A stretch of 40,807 bases of DNA. Origin: Thermodesulfobium sp. 4217-1 (GTDB taxonomy: Bacteria; Thermodesulfobiota; Thermodesulfobiia; Thermodesulfobiales; Thermodesulfobiaceae). The notes below the pieces were generated by a model that had not been told where the DNA came from, ran no database searches, and worked only from the letters and a program-made list of their open reading frames with translations. The stretch lies in assembly GCF_039822205.1 (NCBI RefSeq), contig NZ_JBAGBW010000018.1:1-40807 (forward strand). Reading direction: 5' to 3'. Positions 6,336 to 16,156 of the stretch are shown in pieces. Numbering within the stretch: position 1 is the first letter of the stretch; every line of letters starts with the position of its first letter. A program made the translations under genes and the position numbers.

Positions 6336-7799
6336 TTGACGGTTAAAGAGCTTTTTAATAAAACAAATATTGTATTGGAAGAATCGGAAAAATATGACTC
6401 TGAAGAGTTTTTTAACAGTCAAGTAAATGGAATTAGTTATAATTCTAAAGATATTAAAGATGGGTATTTGTTCTTTGCCATTAAGGGTTCCAGATCTGAT
6501 GGACATGATTTTGCCGAAGATGCTATAAAAAAAGGTGCAGTTGGGGTAGTTGTTGAAAAAAATATAAGCTGTTCAAATTCCATAAAAGTACACTCTACTT
6601 TGCAGGCATTAAGAGAAATATCTCTTGCTTTCTTCGACTATCCTTTTAAAAAGCTATTTTTAGGATCGGTAACAGGAACAAATGGGAAGAGCACTGTTAC
6701 CTGGATTTTGTCTCATGCTGTAAACAAATTATTGGATAAATCTTTTGCTTTAGGAACATTGGGTTGGATGCATAATGGGAAAATTATAAAGAGAACCAGC
6801 AATACTACTCCTGAATCAAAAGATATATGTGAATTTTTAAGTCAAGCAGCGCAATTAAACATGAAGTATGGATTTTTGGAGGTGTCCAGTCATGCTCTAA
6901 AGCTTGGTAGGCTATATGGCATAAAGTTTGATGCTGCCTTGTTTACCAATCTGGCTAGAGACCATATGGACTTTCACCCATCGGTTGAAGATTATTTTGA
7001 AACCAAAAGCTCTTTGTTCACCCCTGCCTACTTAAAAGAGGATGCTTTTGTTGTAATTAACATTGACGATGTCTACGGCATGAAACTATACGAGAAAGTA
7101 AAGGATTTTAGAAAGGTTTCCTTTTCTTTAGACAACAGTAACGCCGATTTTTTTGGAAAATTTGAATCTGTTAATAGCGGCATAAATCTAATGATTGAGG
7201 ACCAAAAAATTTTTGCTCCTATTTATGGAAAGTTTAATGCTTCCAATTTGCTTGGCGCTTATTCTTTTTTGAGGATGATGGGTATAGAAAAAGAGAAATT
7301 AATAAATGTTTTTTCAGATATGATCGCCCCGTATGGCCGATTAGAATGTGTACAGACGAAGCCCTTTAAAATATGGGTAGATTATGCACACACGCCTGAT
7401 GGTCTGGAAAAGGTTTTGCAATCTTTAAGGGATATGGTCAAAAATAGGATAATTTTAGTTTTTGGAGCAGGCGGAAATAGAGACAAGGGCAAGAGACCTA
7501 TTATGGGAAGAATAGCAGCCCAATTTTCTGATTATACGATTATTACTTCTGATAACCCTCGTTTTGAAGACCCATTGGTAATTATTGAAGAAGTCAAATC
7601 TGGATTTTTGAGCATAAGGGATTCGAATTTTGAAGTGCTTTCTGACAGAAGAGTTGCTATAAAGAGAGCTATTGAAATTGCAAGAGATGGGGACGCAATT
7701 ATAATTGCAGGAAAAGGTCATGAAGACTATCAGGAGATAAATGGTGTAAAATATCCTTTTTCAGATAAAGAAGTGGTGAAGGAATTATTAAAGAATTAA
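6336..7799 (+). CDS. murE: UDP-MurNAc-tripeptide synthetase MurE (meso-DAP type)
   Basis: MurE adds the third stem-peptide residue to UDP-MurNAc-L-Ala-D-Glu in the cytoplasm, using ATP. The P-loop GTNGKST is at about residues 114-120. DNPR at about 406-409 is the motif of enzymes that use meso-diaminopimelate instead of lysine. The Mur ligase blocks NTTPES and KGHEDYQ are also present. I start at TTG 6336 (487 residues), 8 bases after AAGGAG; ATG 6330 would be only 2 bases from it. It follows ftsI by 54 bases. Confidence 0.95.
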   Translation: MTVKELFNKTNIVLEESEKYDSEEFFNSQVNGISYNSKDIKDGYLFFAIKGSRSDGHDFAEDAIKKGAVGVVVEKNISCSNSIKVHSTLQALREISLAFFDYPFKKLFLGSVTGTNGKSTVTWILSHAVNKLLDKSFALGTLGWMHNGKIIKRTSNTTPESKDICEFLSQAAQLNMKYGFLEVSSHALKLGRLYGIKFDAALFTNLARDHMDFHPSVEDYFETKSSLFTPAYLKEDAFVVINIDDVYGMKLYEKVKDFRKVSFSLDNSNADFFGKFESVNSGINLMIEDQKIFAPIYGKFNASNLLGAYSFLRMMGIEKEKLINVFSDMIAPYGRLECVQTKPFKIWVDYAHTPDGLEKVLQSLRDMVKNRIILVFGAGGNRDKGKRPIMGRIAAQFSDYTIITSDNPRFEDPLVIIEEVKSGFLSIRDSNFEVLSDRRVAIKRAIEIARDGDAIIIAGKGHEDYQEINGVKYPFSDKEVVKELLKN

Positions 7800-7862
7800 A
7801 ATTATCAAAATTTAATTCTAATTTAAGTAAGTTAACCATAAGGAGGTTGGAAATTTAACATT

Positions 7863-9296
7863 TTGAGTGATAATAAAAATTTAAATGAATTTAATAGTGG
7901 TCAGATATCAAATTCTGAGGGATCTATCAATTTGAGTTTTGTAGTATCTTTGACGCCCTGTGAAATTGAAAGAATTGGTCCCATGGAATTTGAGAGGATT
8001 TCAGTAGATTCAAGGGACATTAAGGGAAAAGAACTTTTTGTTGCTATTAAGGGCAAAAATTTTGATGGGCACAATTTTATTAAAAGTGCGATAGAAAGAG
8101 GAGCCTCTGGGGTAATTTCTGAATTGAGCTTTGCAGAGATTTCAGGCTTTTTAGGAGACTTGGTTTTTGAAACTGATTTTTCTTTTGTAAGAGTGCCAAA
8201 CACTTTGGTTGCTATGCATGATATTGCAAGAGGATTTAGACAAAGAATAGAAAAGGTTATAGGTATTACTGGAAGCATAGGGAAAACAACTACCAAAGAA
8301 ATTTTGAAAACTATCTTTAAAAAATATCATCCAATATCAACTTTTAGAAATTTCAACAACGAAATCGGCTTGCCGTTAACTTTATTTGAAGCAAGGAAAA
8401 ATGAAAAGTTTGGCATGCTTGAAATGGCTATGAGGGCAAATGGGGAAATTTCACAGCTTTGTTCTATCGCCTTGCCTGATATTGGTATTATTACACGAAT
8501 TGCAGAATCTCATATTGGTCTTCTTGGCTCAATGGAAAATATTGCAAGGGCAAAGGGAGAAATTCTCGATTTTGTAGAAACTGCTTTTTTAAATTCTGAT
8601 TGTGAGTATAGCAGAAAGATTTTTGGAGCAATGCTGGCAAATAAAAGAGAAAAACCAAAAGAAGTCATCTGGTTTGGCAATGGCGGTGATCTGTATATTA
8701 AATTCTATGAAGTTTCCATAAATGGTTCAAAACTTGATATATCTGGTAGATTTGGAAACTTTGTATTAAGTGCACCAAACATTTTTCTCCCCCAATTTGA
8801 GCCTATTATGGCATCACTGGCAGTTGCAAGATTTTTAGGTTTGACATGGGAGGAAATAAATGAAAATTTGCAAAGTTATTCCTCGGTAAAAGGAAGATTT
8901 TCGATTAAAAAATTAAAAGAGCAAATTGTTATTGACGACTCTTACAATGCTACCAGTACATCCTTCTTAAAAGGCTTGGATACAATTAAAGGTTTAAACT
9001 TTGGCGAAAAGAGAAAGATATTTGTTTTTGGAGATATTTTAGAAGCAGGAGAGAAATCTTTAGATTTGCACAAAATGGTTATAAAAAAGATAGAAGAACT
9101 GGATCCCTATCTAACATACTTTGTTGGGACAGAATTTGTAAAATCAATTGATTATGGGTCTAAATTGAGATTTAAGAATATGGATATTGATAGTGTTAAA
9201 GAGGATCTAATTAAAATAATGGACAAAGGCGACCTTGTTTATGTCAAGGGTTCAAATTCTACGAAAACATGGAAGGTTCTGGAGCTGTGGGATTAG
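7863..9296 (+). CDS. murF: UDP-MurNAc-tripeptide:D-Ala-D-Ala ligase MurF
   Basis: MurF adds the D-Ala-D-Ala dipeptide and completes UDP-MurNAc-pentapeptide. The family blocks are SVDSRDI and FVAIKGKNFDGHNF at the N-terminus, the P-loop GSIGKTTTKE, HIGLLGS with AKGEI, and DDSYNA. The full reading has 477 residues from TTG 7863, but its AAGGAGG (7840-7846) lies 16 bases upstream, unusually far. The first 23 residues are polar and not typical of MurF. TTG 7932, behind GAGGG, would give a more normal N-terminus. The 63-base gap after murE shows no terminator. Confidence 0.94.
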   Translation: MSDNKNLNEFNSGQISNSEGSINLSFVVSLTPCEIERIGPMEFERISVDSRDIKGKELFVAIKGKNFDGHNFIKSAIERGASGVISELSFAEISGFLGDLVFETDFSFVRVPNTLVAMHDIARGFRQRIEKVIGITGSIGKTTTKEILKTIFKKYHPISTFRNFNNEIGLPLTLFEARKNEKFGMLEMAMRANGEISQLCSIALPDIGIITRIAESHIGLLGSMENIARAKGEILDFVETAFLNSDCEYSRKIFGAMLANKREKPKEVIWFGNGGDLYIKFYEVSINGSKLDISGRFGNFVLSAPNIFLPQFEPIMASLAVARFLGLTWEEINENLQSYSSVKGRFSIKKLKEQIVIDDSYNATSTSFLKGLDTIKGLNFGEKRKIFVFGDILEAGEKSLDLHKMVIKKIEELDPYLTYFVGTEFVKSIDYGSKLRFKNMDIDSVKEDLIKIMDKGDLVYVKGSNSTKTWKVLELWD

Positions 9297-9358
9297 AAAT
9301 ATTAATTCTATCTTCAACAGACTAATTTTTATTGCATAAATGGAGGTTTGTTTTATAA

Positions 9359-10300
9359 ATGATTGAGCTTTTTCTTAGCTTTTTTATAGGAATCTTTGCC
9401 TTTTCTATATGGGAGAGGCACTTTGGCAAGTTTTTCGGTCAAAAGATAAGAGAAGAGGGGCCTGAGGCGCACAAGATAAAAACTGGAACCCCTACTGCTG
9501 CGGGGATATTTTTTATTCTTATCTTAGCTTTGTTTTTGCCATTTTTAGATTCAAGGACTTTTATAATTTTTCTTATTTCGCTCCCATTTTTTATAATCGG
9601 CTTTGTGGACGATTTGCTTTCCATAAAAAAGGGGAAAAATGAAGGTCTTAAACCGCGCCAAAAGATGACTTTGATACTAATTTTTTCTCTTATTGCGGTA
9701 TTCTTTCTTGCATTCTTTCTTAATTCGCAAATTTTTACAAGATTTCAAGTGTCTCCGACGATCCAGTTTTATATTCCTGGCCTAATCTTGTGGCCATTTT
9801 TGATTTTTGTAATAAGTGGTTCTACCAATGCAGTAAATTTGACTGATGGACTTGATGGTCTTGCGACTTTGTGTGCCTTATCTACACTTTTTGGCTATCT
9901 ATTTTTTTCGTATGTTGATGGAGATGTGCCGCTAATGTTGATGCTTCTTACTTTCATCGGTATTTTGCTCTCTTTCTTGTGGTTTAATGCTAATCCAGCA
10001 AAGATATTTATGGGCGATGTTGGTTCGATTGGTATTGGCGCATTTTTGGCAATACTCGCAATTTTTACAAACAGAATTGTTTTTTTTATCATATCTGCTC
10101 TGCCCTTTATAGTTGAGACTCTCTCTGTGATAATTCAAGTTGCTTACTACAAAAAAACAAAACAAAGGATATTCAAAATGAGCCCGCTTCATCATCATTT
10201 TGAATTATCAAATGTAAAGGAGACGCATATTTCTATGAGATTTTTTATTTTTTCTTTACTCTTTACGCTTCTCGCAGTGAGTTTACAAATATGTTGTTAA
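9359..10300 (+). CDS. mraY: Phospho-MurNAc-pentapeptide transferase MraY
   Basis: MraY transfers phospho-MurNAc-pentapeptide to undecaprenyl phosphate in the inner membrane, making lipid I. The 313-residue protein has about ten membrane segments and the conserved cytoplasmic loops: FVDDLLSIKKGKNEGLKPRQK, NLTDGLDGL, FMGDVGSIGIG and the histidine motif SPLHHHFEL. The Asp residues of the first three and the His cluster are the known Mg2+ and substrate ligands. The ATG is 12 bases after GGAGG. It overlaps murD by 10 bases. Confidence 0.96.
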   Translation: MIELFLSFFIGIFAFSIWERHFGKFFGQKIREEGPEAHKIKTGTPTAAGIFFILILALFLPFLDSRTFIIFLISLPFFIIGFVDDLLSIKKGKNEGLKPRQKMTLILIFSLIAVFFLAFFLNSQIFTRFQVSPTIQFYIPGLILWPFLIFVISGSTNAVNLTDGLDGLATLCALSTLFGYLFFSYVDGDVPLMLMLLTFIGILLSFLWFNANPAKIFMGDVGSIGIGAFLAILAIFTNRIVFFIISALPFIVETLSVIIQVAYYKKTKQRIFKMSPLHHHFELSNVKETHISMRFFIFSLLFTLLAVSLQICC

Positions 10301-11694
10301 ACTGGGAAAAGGTATTTGAAAAAATCAAAGTTCCTGAAAAAGTTGTTATAGTTGGTTATGGCAAGAGCGGCTATGGTATTGCAAAACTTCTTAAGAATGA
10401 ATTAAAAAAAGTTGATATAGTAGTTACAGATAAAAGTAATCTAAAATTTCCAGAAGTAAAAGAGATAAACTATCTCTTGGGCGAACACAGTCCGAAGATA
10501 TTGGATAACACTTCATGGATTATAAAAAGTCCTGGAGTTCCTCTTAATTTGGATTTTTTTAAATTTGCTAAGGAAAAAAGGATTCCAATAATTGGCGACT
10601 TAGACTTAGCTTTTGGGCTTTTGCCAGAAGGAATAAATACAATAGGCGTAACAGGGACCAACGGGAAAACCACAGTTACCGAATGGATAGGATTTGGTTT
10701 CAACATCGCAAATATGCCTTATTATGTTGCTGGAAATGTAGGTACGCCTCTATCCGAAATTATTTATAACATAACTCCTGGTTCGAACTTGGTGCTTGAA
10801 TTAAGTTCATATCAGATTGAGAATTCAATTTTTTTAAAGCCAAAAATTGCAATGATTACAAATCTAACTCCAGATCATATAGATAGATATAAAAATATTA
10901 AAAATTATTTTAATTCTAAAATTCACTTATTCGAAAATCAAGAAATAGGATATTCTATTTACAATAAAGACGACCCTTATTTGGAAAAACACATTAAAAA
11001 TTTAAAATTCAAAACAAAACTTTTAAGCATTTCTAAAGGAAAAGATTTTTCAATAGCCGGAATTATTAATAATGAAATTGTTGTGAAAGACGGTTCTGAT
11101 TTAGTCAAAATTATTAAATTATCTGATATCTCTTTAAAAGGAGATCACAATAATGAAAATGCTCTTTTTGTGGCTAGCTCGCTTTATCTCTCTTCAGTAA
11201 AGCCAAGATATATAGAAAAGACTTTGTCTGCATTTTCAGGAGTTGAGCACAGACAAGAAAAATTCTACTCTGATAAAGGTGTTGAGTGGATTAACGATTC
11301 AAAGTCAACAAATCCTGAATCTACAGTTGTAGCCCTTAAGACGTGGGGAATGAATAAAAATCTAATTTTAATTCTTGGCGGAAGAGACAAGAATACTTCT
11401 TTGGTTGACCTTGTAAACTTAGCAGATAGAACATGTAAGGCGGTTGTTTTATTTGGGGAGGCAAAGGATAGATTTCTTGAACATTTCAAAAATATTTCAA
11501 ATGTTTTTGTTTTAGACTGTTTTGATGATGTGATAGCTAAATCTTTTGAACTAGCTCAACCGAATAGTGTAGTTCTTTTCTCCCCTGCGTGCGCGAGCTT
11601 TGATATGTTTGCTAATTTTGAAGAAAGAGGGAGGATTTTTAAAGCAAAGGTTATGGAAAAAATTAAAAGAGATGAATTAATAAATAAAGAATGA
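10291..11694 (+). CDS. murD: UDP-MurNAc-L-alanine:D-glutamate ligase MurD
   Basis: MurD adds D-glutamate to UDP-MurNAc-L-Ala. The 467-residue product has an N-terminal Rossmann-like domain (VVIVGYGKSGYGIAKLL) and the ATP loop GVTGTNGKTTVTEW. LELSSYQIE, DHIDRY and NDSKSTNPEST, all typical MurD blocks, follow. The ATG lies inside the end of mraY and has no strong Shine-Dalgarno, so translation is probably coupled to mraY. The 3' end overlaps the ftsW start as ATGA. Confidence 0.95.
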   Translation: MLLNWEKVFEKIKVPEKVVIVGYGKSGYGIAKLLKNELKKVDIVVTDKSNLKFPEVKEINYLLGEHSPKILDNTSWIIKSPGVPLNLDFFKFAKEKRIPIIGDLDLAFGLLPEGINTIGVTGTNGKTTVTEWIGFGFNIANMPYYVAGNVGTPLSEIIYNITPGSNLVLELSSYQIENSIFLKPKIAMITNLTPDHIDRYKNIKNYFNSKIHLFENQEIGYSIYNKDDPYLEKHIKNLKFKTKLLSISKGKDFSIAGIINNEIVVKDGSDLVKIIKLSDISLKGDHNNENALFVASSLYLSSVKPRYIEKTLSAFSGVEHRQEKFYSDKGVEWINDSKSTNPESTVVALKTWGMNKNLILILGGRDKNTSLVDLVNLADRTCKAVVLFGEAKDRFLEHFKNISNVFVLDCFDDVIAKSFELAQPNSVVLFSPACASFDMFANFEERGRIFKAKVMEKIKRDELINKE

Positions 11695-12785
11695 AAGATA
11701 AAAAATTTTTACTGCTTTTTACTTTTTTATTAAGCGTAACTGGAACTCTTTTTACTGCAAGTTCAGCTGCCCAGCTGGGGATACAGCTTTATTCCGATCC
11801 TTTAAGTTTTTTTAAGCATGCTCTTATATACTTTTTCATCGGATGGTCTATATTTTTTATTATAATTAAGCTTCCATCAAGCCATGTTAAGAAATACATA
11901 GATCCATTGTTCTATTTAAGTTTATTTCTTCTAATCGTCACTCTAATACCAGGCATATCTCATAAAATAAATGGAGCTAGAAGGTGGATTAACCTTATCT
12001 TTATATCTTTTCAGACTTCAGAGTTAATAAAATTAACTTTAGGTCTAAAAATTTCAAAGGCTGCAGCCTTTTTTCTAGCTTTAAAAAGCAACATATCAGG
12101 CTTTATTATACAGATATCTATATATCTAATTCCAATAAGTATTTTAATTGCAATGCAGCCAGATTATGGTTCGATGGCTTTAATAGTTACTACTGTCTTT
12201 TTATTTTTGTTATATATGGGGATTAATTTTCGATTTTGGCTAAGTATAACTACTGTTGTTTTTGTGATTCTTATAATTGGCGCTCTCCTTGCCCCTTACA
12301 GATTGCAGAGGATAACCTCTAATCTTAACCCATGGGCACATATGCAAACAACTGGTTATCAGATTGTCCAGGCCCTTTATGGAATTGGCGATGGCGGTTT
12401 TGTAGGGCAGGGTCTGGGAAGTGGTAAGCAAAAATTGGGTTATCTGCCAGAAGCACATACTGACTTTGTTTATTCTGTTTTTTCAGAAGAGCTTGGCATG
12501 GTTGGCGGAGCAACATTTTTATTTATTTTTTTGGACATTGTTTTTTTGCTTTATAAAATGGCTAAAAAGGTTACCGACCCATTTGACAAATCTTTCATTC
12601 TTTGGACCGCAACAATATTGGGACTACAAGGCTTTTTAAACGTTTTTATGGTTTTGAACATTATACCTGTAATTGGGGTTCCTCTTCCATTTCTTAGCTA
12701 TGGAGGAACGTCTGAGATAATAAATCTAACAATGATAGCTCTTTGTTATAGGTTTTATTCTGATTTGCCAAGGGGCCTGCAATGA
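11691..12785 (+). CDS. ftsW: Septal peptidoglycan polymerase FtsW (SEDS)
   Basis: FtsW is the SEDS glycosyltransferase that polymerises lipid II at the septum together with FtsI. The protein has 364 residues and about ten membrane helices. Conserved SEDS blocks are GARRWI, FQTSELIKL, QPDYGSMAL, the loop GLGSGKQKLGYLPEAHTDF followed by SEELG, and GVPLPFLSYGGTS near the C-terminus. Its place between murD and murG, the classical dcw order, separates it from the RodA homologue at 32114. Confidence 0.94.
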   Translation: MKDKKFLLLFTFLLSVTGTLFTASSAAQLGIQLYSDPLSFFKHALIYFFIGWSIFFIIIKLPSSHVKKYIDPLFYLSLFLLIVTLIPGISHKINGARRWINLIFISFQTSELIKLTLGLKISKAAAFFLALKSNISGFIIQISIYLIPISILIAMQPDYGSMALIVTTVFLFLLYMGINFRFWLSITTVVFVILIIGALLAPYRLQRITSNLNPWAHMQTTGYQIVQALYGIGDGGFVGQGLGSGKQKLGYLPEAHTDFVYSVFSEELGMVGGATFLFIFLDIVFLLYKMAKKVTDPFDKSFILWTATILGLQGFLNVFMVLNIIPVIGVPLPFLSYGGTSEIINLTMIALCYRFYSDLPRGLQ

Positions 12786-13864
12786 ATATTCTGATTGTTA
12801 CATCTGGCACTGGTGGACATTTTTATCCTGCCCTCTGTGTAGCAGAGAGGATTAAGCAACTGCATCCTGATTCAAGAATATCCTTCTGGTCTCAGGGAAT
12901 TCTTCTTAAAAACTTAAATCTTGAGGGGATTGAAAAGAAAGGTATTCCATCATATCCTTTTGTTGGAATGTCAAAAATTGCTCAAGTTTTTTCTATTATA
13001 AAAACCATACTTTTGTCTTTGAAACTTGTTCCTGAAATACAAAAGCTAAAACCTGATTGCTTGGTTTCATTTGGTGGGCACACTAGCGTAGCTCCATGTA
13101 TTTCAGCATACTTGTTGGGAATACCCATTCTATCTCATGAGCAAAACTTTAGATTAGGTTTAACAAACAATCTTATTTCTCATTTTGCTAAGGCCATCAT
13201 GGTATCTTTTCCAGAATTTGATGAAAGGCTACCGAAAGATAAGGTATTTTTCACTGGGCTTCCAATTAGAGATGATATTGGAGAGGTTAGCGTGGAAGAG
13301 GCCGAAAGAGAGCTGGGATTGAAAAAATTAGAAAGGACAATATTGTGTTTTGGAGGTAGCCAAGGTGCTGAAGCAATAAATAATGTTTTGTGGCCTTTGT
13401 TGGAAAGGCTGGACGAAAGATATCTTGTAATTCATATTTCAGGCGAACAATCTTTGCCAGAGTTAAAAAACTTAAGATGTAAATATGTAAATTTCAAGTA
13501 TTTTAAAAAAATGTCTCTATTATATGCTCTTTCAGATTTGGTTATTTCGAGAAGTGGCGCATCTACGGTATTTGAAATAATTAAGACAGGTAAAGAGGCT
13601 ATTTTAATACCATATCCAGGTGCAATGTCGCATCAAAAACACAATGCCTTTTTCTTAGAAAAGATTGGAATCGGGAAAGTTGTATTCCAAAATGCACTTT
13701 CTGAAAACTTACTATATAATATGATTAGAGAGGCTTTTGAAACAGATAATAAAAACATTAATATTAATATTAATGAACTTTTAATGCTTCAAAAGATAGA
13801 CGCAACAAAAAATATTGTTGATCTTGTTGAAAAAATTATAGAAAGGAAGATGATAACTTCTTAA
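12782..13864 (+). CDS. murG: Lipid II synthase MurG
   Basis: MurG adds GlcNAc from UDP-GlcNAc to lipid I on the inner face of the membrane, giving lipid II. The 360-residue GT-B enzyme has the N-terminal glycine loop GTGGHFYPAL, SFGGHTS, HEQNFRLGLTN, the second glycine loop CFGGSQGAEAIN, ISRSGASTVFE and a Gln-rich donor-site block (PYPGAMSHQKHNA). The gene starts in an ATGA overlap with ftsW and shares one base with murC (TAATG), so it is tightly coupled on both sides. Confidence 0.96.
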   Translation: MNILIVTSGTGGHFYPALCVAERIKQLHPDSRISFWSQGILLKNLNLEGIEKKGIPSYPFVGMSKIAQVFSIIKTILLSLKLVPEIQKLKPDCLVSFGGHTSVAPCISAYLLGIPILSHEQNFRLGLTNNLISHFAKAIMVSFPEFDERLPKDKVFFTGLPIRDDIGEVSVEEAERELGLKKLERTILCFGGSQGAEAINNVLWPLLERLDERYLVIHISGEQSLPELKNLRCKYVNFKYFKKMSLLYALSDLVISRSGASTVFEIIKTGKEAILIPYPGAMSHQKHNAFFLEKIGIGKVVFQNALSENLLYNMIREAFETDNKNINININELLMLQKIDATKNIVDLVEKIIERKMITS

Positions 13865-15300
13865 TGGAAAACATTATGAAAAATTTGAAAAATGTCTTTT
13901 TTATTGGTATTGGCGGTACTGGCATGAGCGCTTTGGCTTTTTTTCTTCTTGAAGATGGGAAGGTTATTTCTGGATCTGATAAAAAAGAATCCAGGTCTCT
14001 TTTAAAATTAAAACAAAAGGGTGTAAATATATATGTTGGTCACGATCCTGACAACATAGCTGATGACGTTGACGTTGTGGTATATTCTGGAGCAATACCA
14101 GCTGACAATTGCGAGCTCTTAAGTGCAAAAAAAAGAAATATTCCAGTTCTTTCAAGGGCTCAGATGTTATCTAAGATAATTGAACAAAAGTTTTCTATTG
14201 CTGTTGCTGGAACTCACGGAAAAACAACTACAACCTCAATGATTAGTAAGATGCTTAATGATGCAGGACTTGATCCGTCCTTTTTAATTGGAGGAGAGTT
14301 AAACGATTACGGTGCTAACGCAAGACATGGAAGTGGACCGTATATAGTTATAGAAGCTGACGAAAGTGATGGTTCATTTTTAAATTACAAGCCTAATATT
14401 GCAGTTATTACAAATATTGATTTCGATCATCCAAGCTTCTTCAATGACTTACAGATGGTAGAAGATTATTTTGAGAGGTTTATGCAAGGCATTAACGAAG
14501 ATGGAAAATTGGTAATTTGTGGCGATCATCATGTAGCAAGAATTGTCTCGGAAAAGATTACTGATAAAGAAAAGATATTTTATGGATTTGGCGATAACAA
14601 TAACGTACAGTGTAAAAATGTTATTTTAAGTGGTTTTGGCAGCTATTATGATCTGTATATTGATGGGGAGAAAATTGGGGAAATAACGTTAAACGTTCCT
14701 GGGATTCATAATGTGCTAAATTCGCTTGCAGCTTTTAGTGTGGCAAAATTAATTGGTCTTGATTTTGTTTCTGCGTTTGATTCTATAGCGACATTTTCAG
14801 GTGTAAGGAGGAGGTTTGAATTAAAATGTAACAATCCATACATTATAGATGACTATGCTCATCACCCTGAAGAGATAAACACTGTCCTACAGACTGCAAG
14901 GAACATTTTTAAGGATAAAAATTTAGTTCTTATTTTTCAACCGCATAGATTTTCGAGAACTGAGAAATTTTTGGACGATTTTTGCAACATCTTAACTAAG
15001 GCTGATGTTTTGTTACTTTTTGACGTTTTTGCTGCTGGAGAAAAGACTTTAAACCCTGATATGGGGAATCTTTTATTCAAACTGTGTAAAAAGAAAATGA
15101 ATGGCAATGCATTTTTCGTTTCTCGTGATCTGATTTACGAAATTATACCAAAAATTCATAATAATAATAATGTGTATTTGTTTATGGGTGCTGGCGATAT
15201 TACAAAAATTTGTGATAAAATAGCGTCTAATTTTTCAAATACTGAAAAAGAACAAAGAAAACAAATAAGTGATCAGAATACTTCAGAACTTTCAACTTAA
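13864..15300 (+). CDS. murC: UDP-N-acetylmuramate:L-alanine ligase MurC
   Basis: MurC adds L-Ala to UDP-MurNAc, the first amino acid of the stem peptide. The 478-residue protein begins with the UDP-binding GIGGTGMSALA. It has the ATP loop GTHGKTTT, then EADESDGSF, NIDFDH and DDYAHHPEEI, and FQPHRFSRT in the C-terminal domain. The last 30 or so residues are polar and lie beyond the conserved domain. ATG 13864 overlaps the murG stop by one base; ATG 13876 is an alternative. The end overlaps murB by 32 bases. Confidence 0.95.
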   Translation: MENIMKNLKNVFFIGIGGTGMSALAFFLLEDGKVISGSDKKESRSLLKLKQKGVNIYVGHDPDNIADDVDVVVYSGAIPADNCELLSAKKRNIPVLSRAQMLSKIIEQKFSIAVAGTHGKTTTTSMISKMLNDAGLDPSFLIGGELNDYGANARHGSGPYIVIEADESDGSFLNYKPNIAVITNIDFDHPSFFNDLQMVEDYFERFMQGINEDGKLVICGDHHVARIVSEKITDKEKIFYGFGDNNNVQCKNVILSGFGSYYDLYIDGEKIGEITLNVPGIHNVLNSLAAFSVAKLIGLDFVSAFDSIATFSGVRRRFELKCNNPYIIDDYAHHPEEINTVLQTARNIFKDKNLVLIFQPHRFSRTEKFLDDFCNILTKADVLLLFDVFAAGEKTLNPDMGNLLFKLCKKKMNGNAFFVSRDLIYEIIPKIHNNNNVYLFMGAGDITKICDKIASNFSNTEKEQRKQISDQNTSELST

Positions 15301-16156
15301 AAGTCTTACAACTTTTGGTACTGGTGGCATAGGGAGAATGGTGTATCTTGTGAAAAGCTTTGATCTGCCTAATGTCTTAGGAGAAATTGATAAGTTCATA
15401 GTGTTAGGCAATGGTTCCAATATAGTTTTTTCTGATGAATATTTTCCGACAAGTATTTTATATGTTGTCCCATTGAGCGCGAACGACGGGATTAGTTTTG
15501 CTTCTGGGCTTCTTGAAGTTGATGCAAACGTGTCATCAAGTGCTCTTGCGTGGTGGTGTGCAAGAGAGGGAATAGAAGGTTTTGAATTTGCAGCAGGGAT
15601 CCCAGGAAGGGTTGGAGCTTCTATTGTAGGGAATGCTGGTTGCTTCGGATCTGATTTTTCAAGCAAGTTAAAAAATATATTTGCATATGATTGCATTAAT
15701 AAAAATTTTTGTGAAATTAACGCAAAAGATATACAATTTTCTTATAGAAAAAGCTCTATTAAGGATAAGGTTATTTTAAAAGCTTATTTTGAAACAACTC
15801 TTGATAATCCGGATAATATTTATAAAAAAACGATGGATCTCTTATGCAAAAAGAAGTTCACCCAACCTTTGGGGATTAGAACCTTTGGCAGCGTTTTCAA
15901 GAATCCTCAGGGCAATTCTGCCGGAAGATTGCTTGATAGTTTGGGTTTTAAAGGATACAGATGTGGCGGAATTAAGGTATCCAACAAGCACGCTAATTTT
16001 TTGGAAAATATCGGAGGCAATTCGTCAGACGCTGTGAAATTAATAAAATTAATGCAGACCAAAGTTTTAGAAAATTTAAATATCTTGTTAGAGCCTGAAA
16101 TCAAATTTTTAGGAAATTTTAAGGAGTTGCCAATGTCATCAGGGAATATTTTATGA
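15269..16156 (+). CDS. murB: UDP-N-acetylenolpyruvoylglucosamine reductase MurB
   Basis: MurB reduces UDP-GlcNAc-enolpyruvate to UDP-MurNAc with FAD and NADPH. The 295-residue protein shows the FAD-binding blocks TTFGTGG, LGNGSNIVFSD and AAGIPGRVGASIVGNAGCFG. FSYRKS and the catalytic-serine block GSVFKNP follow, then HANFLEN and a late Glu (LEPEI). It is of the shorter MurB type common outside Proteobacteria. The GTG start is inside murC (32-base overlap) and the 3' end overlaps ddl as ATGA. MurA, the preceding enzyme, is not in the window. Confidence 0.94.
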   Translation: MIRILQNFQLKSLTTFGTGGIGRMVYLVKSFDLPNVLGEIDKFIVLGNGSNIVFSDEYFPTSILYVVPLSANDGISFASGLLEVDANVSSSALAWWCAREGIEGFEFAAGIPGRVGASIVGNAGCFGSDFSSKLKNIFAYDCINKNFCEINAKDIQFSYRKSSIKDKVILKAYFETTLDNPDNIYKKTMDLLCKKKFTQPLGIRTFGSVFKNPQGNSAGRLLDSLGFKGYRCGGIKVSNKHANFLENIGGNSSDAVKLIKLMQTKVLENLNILLEPEIKFLGNFKELPMSSGNIL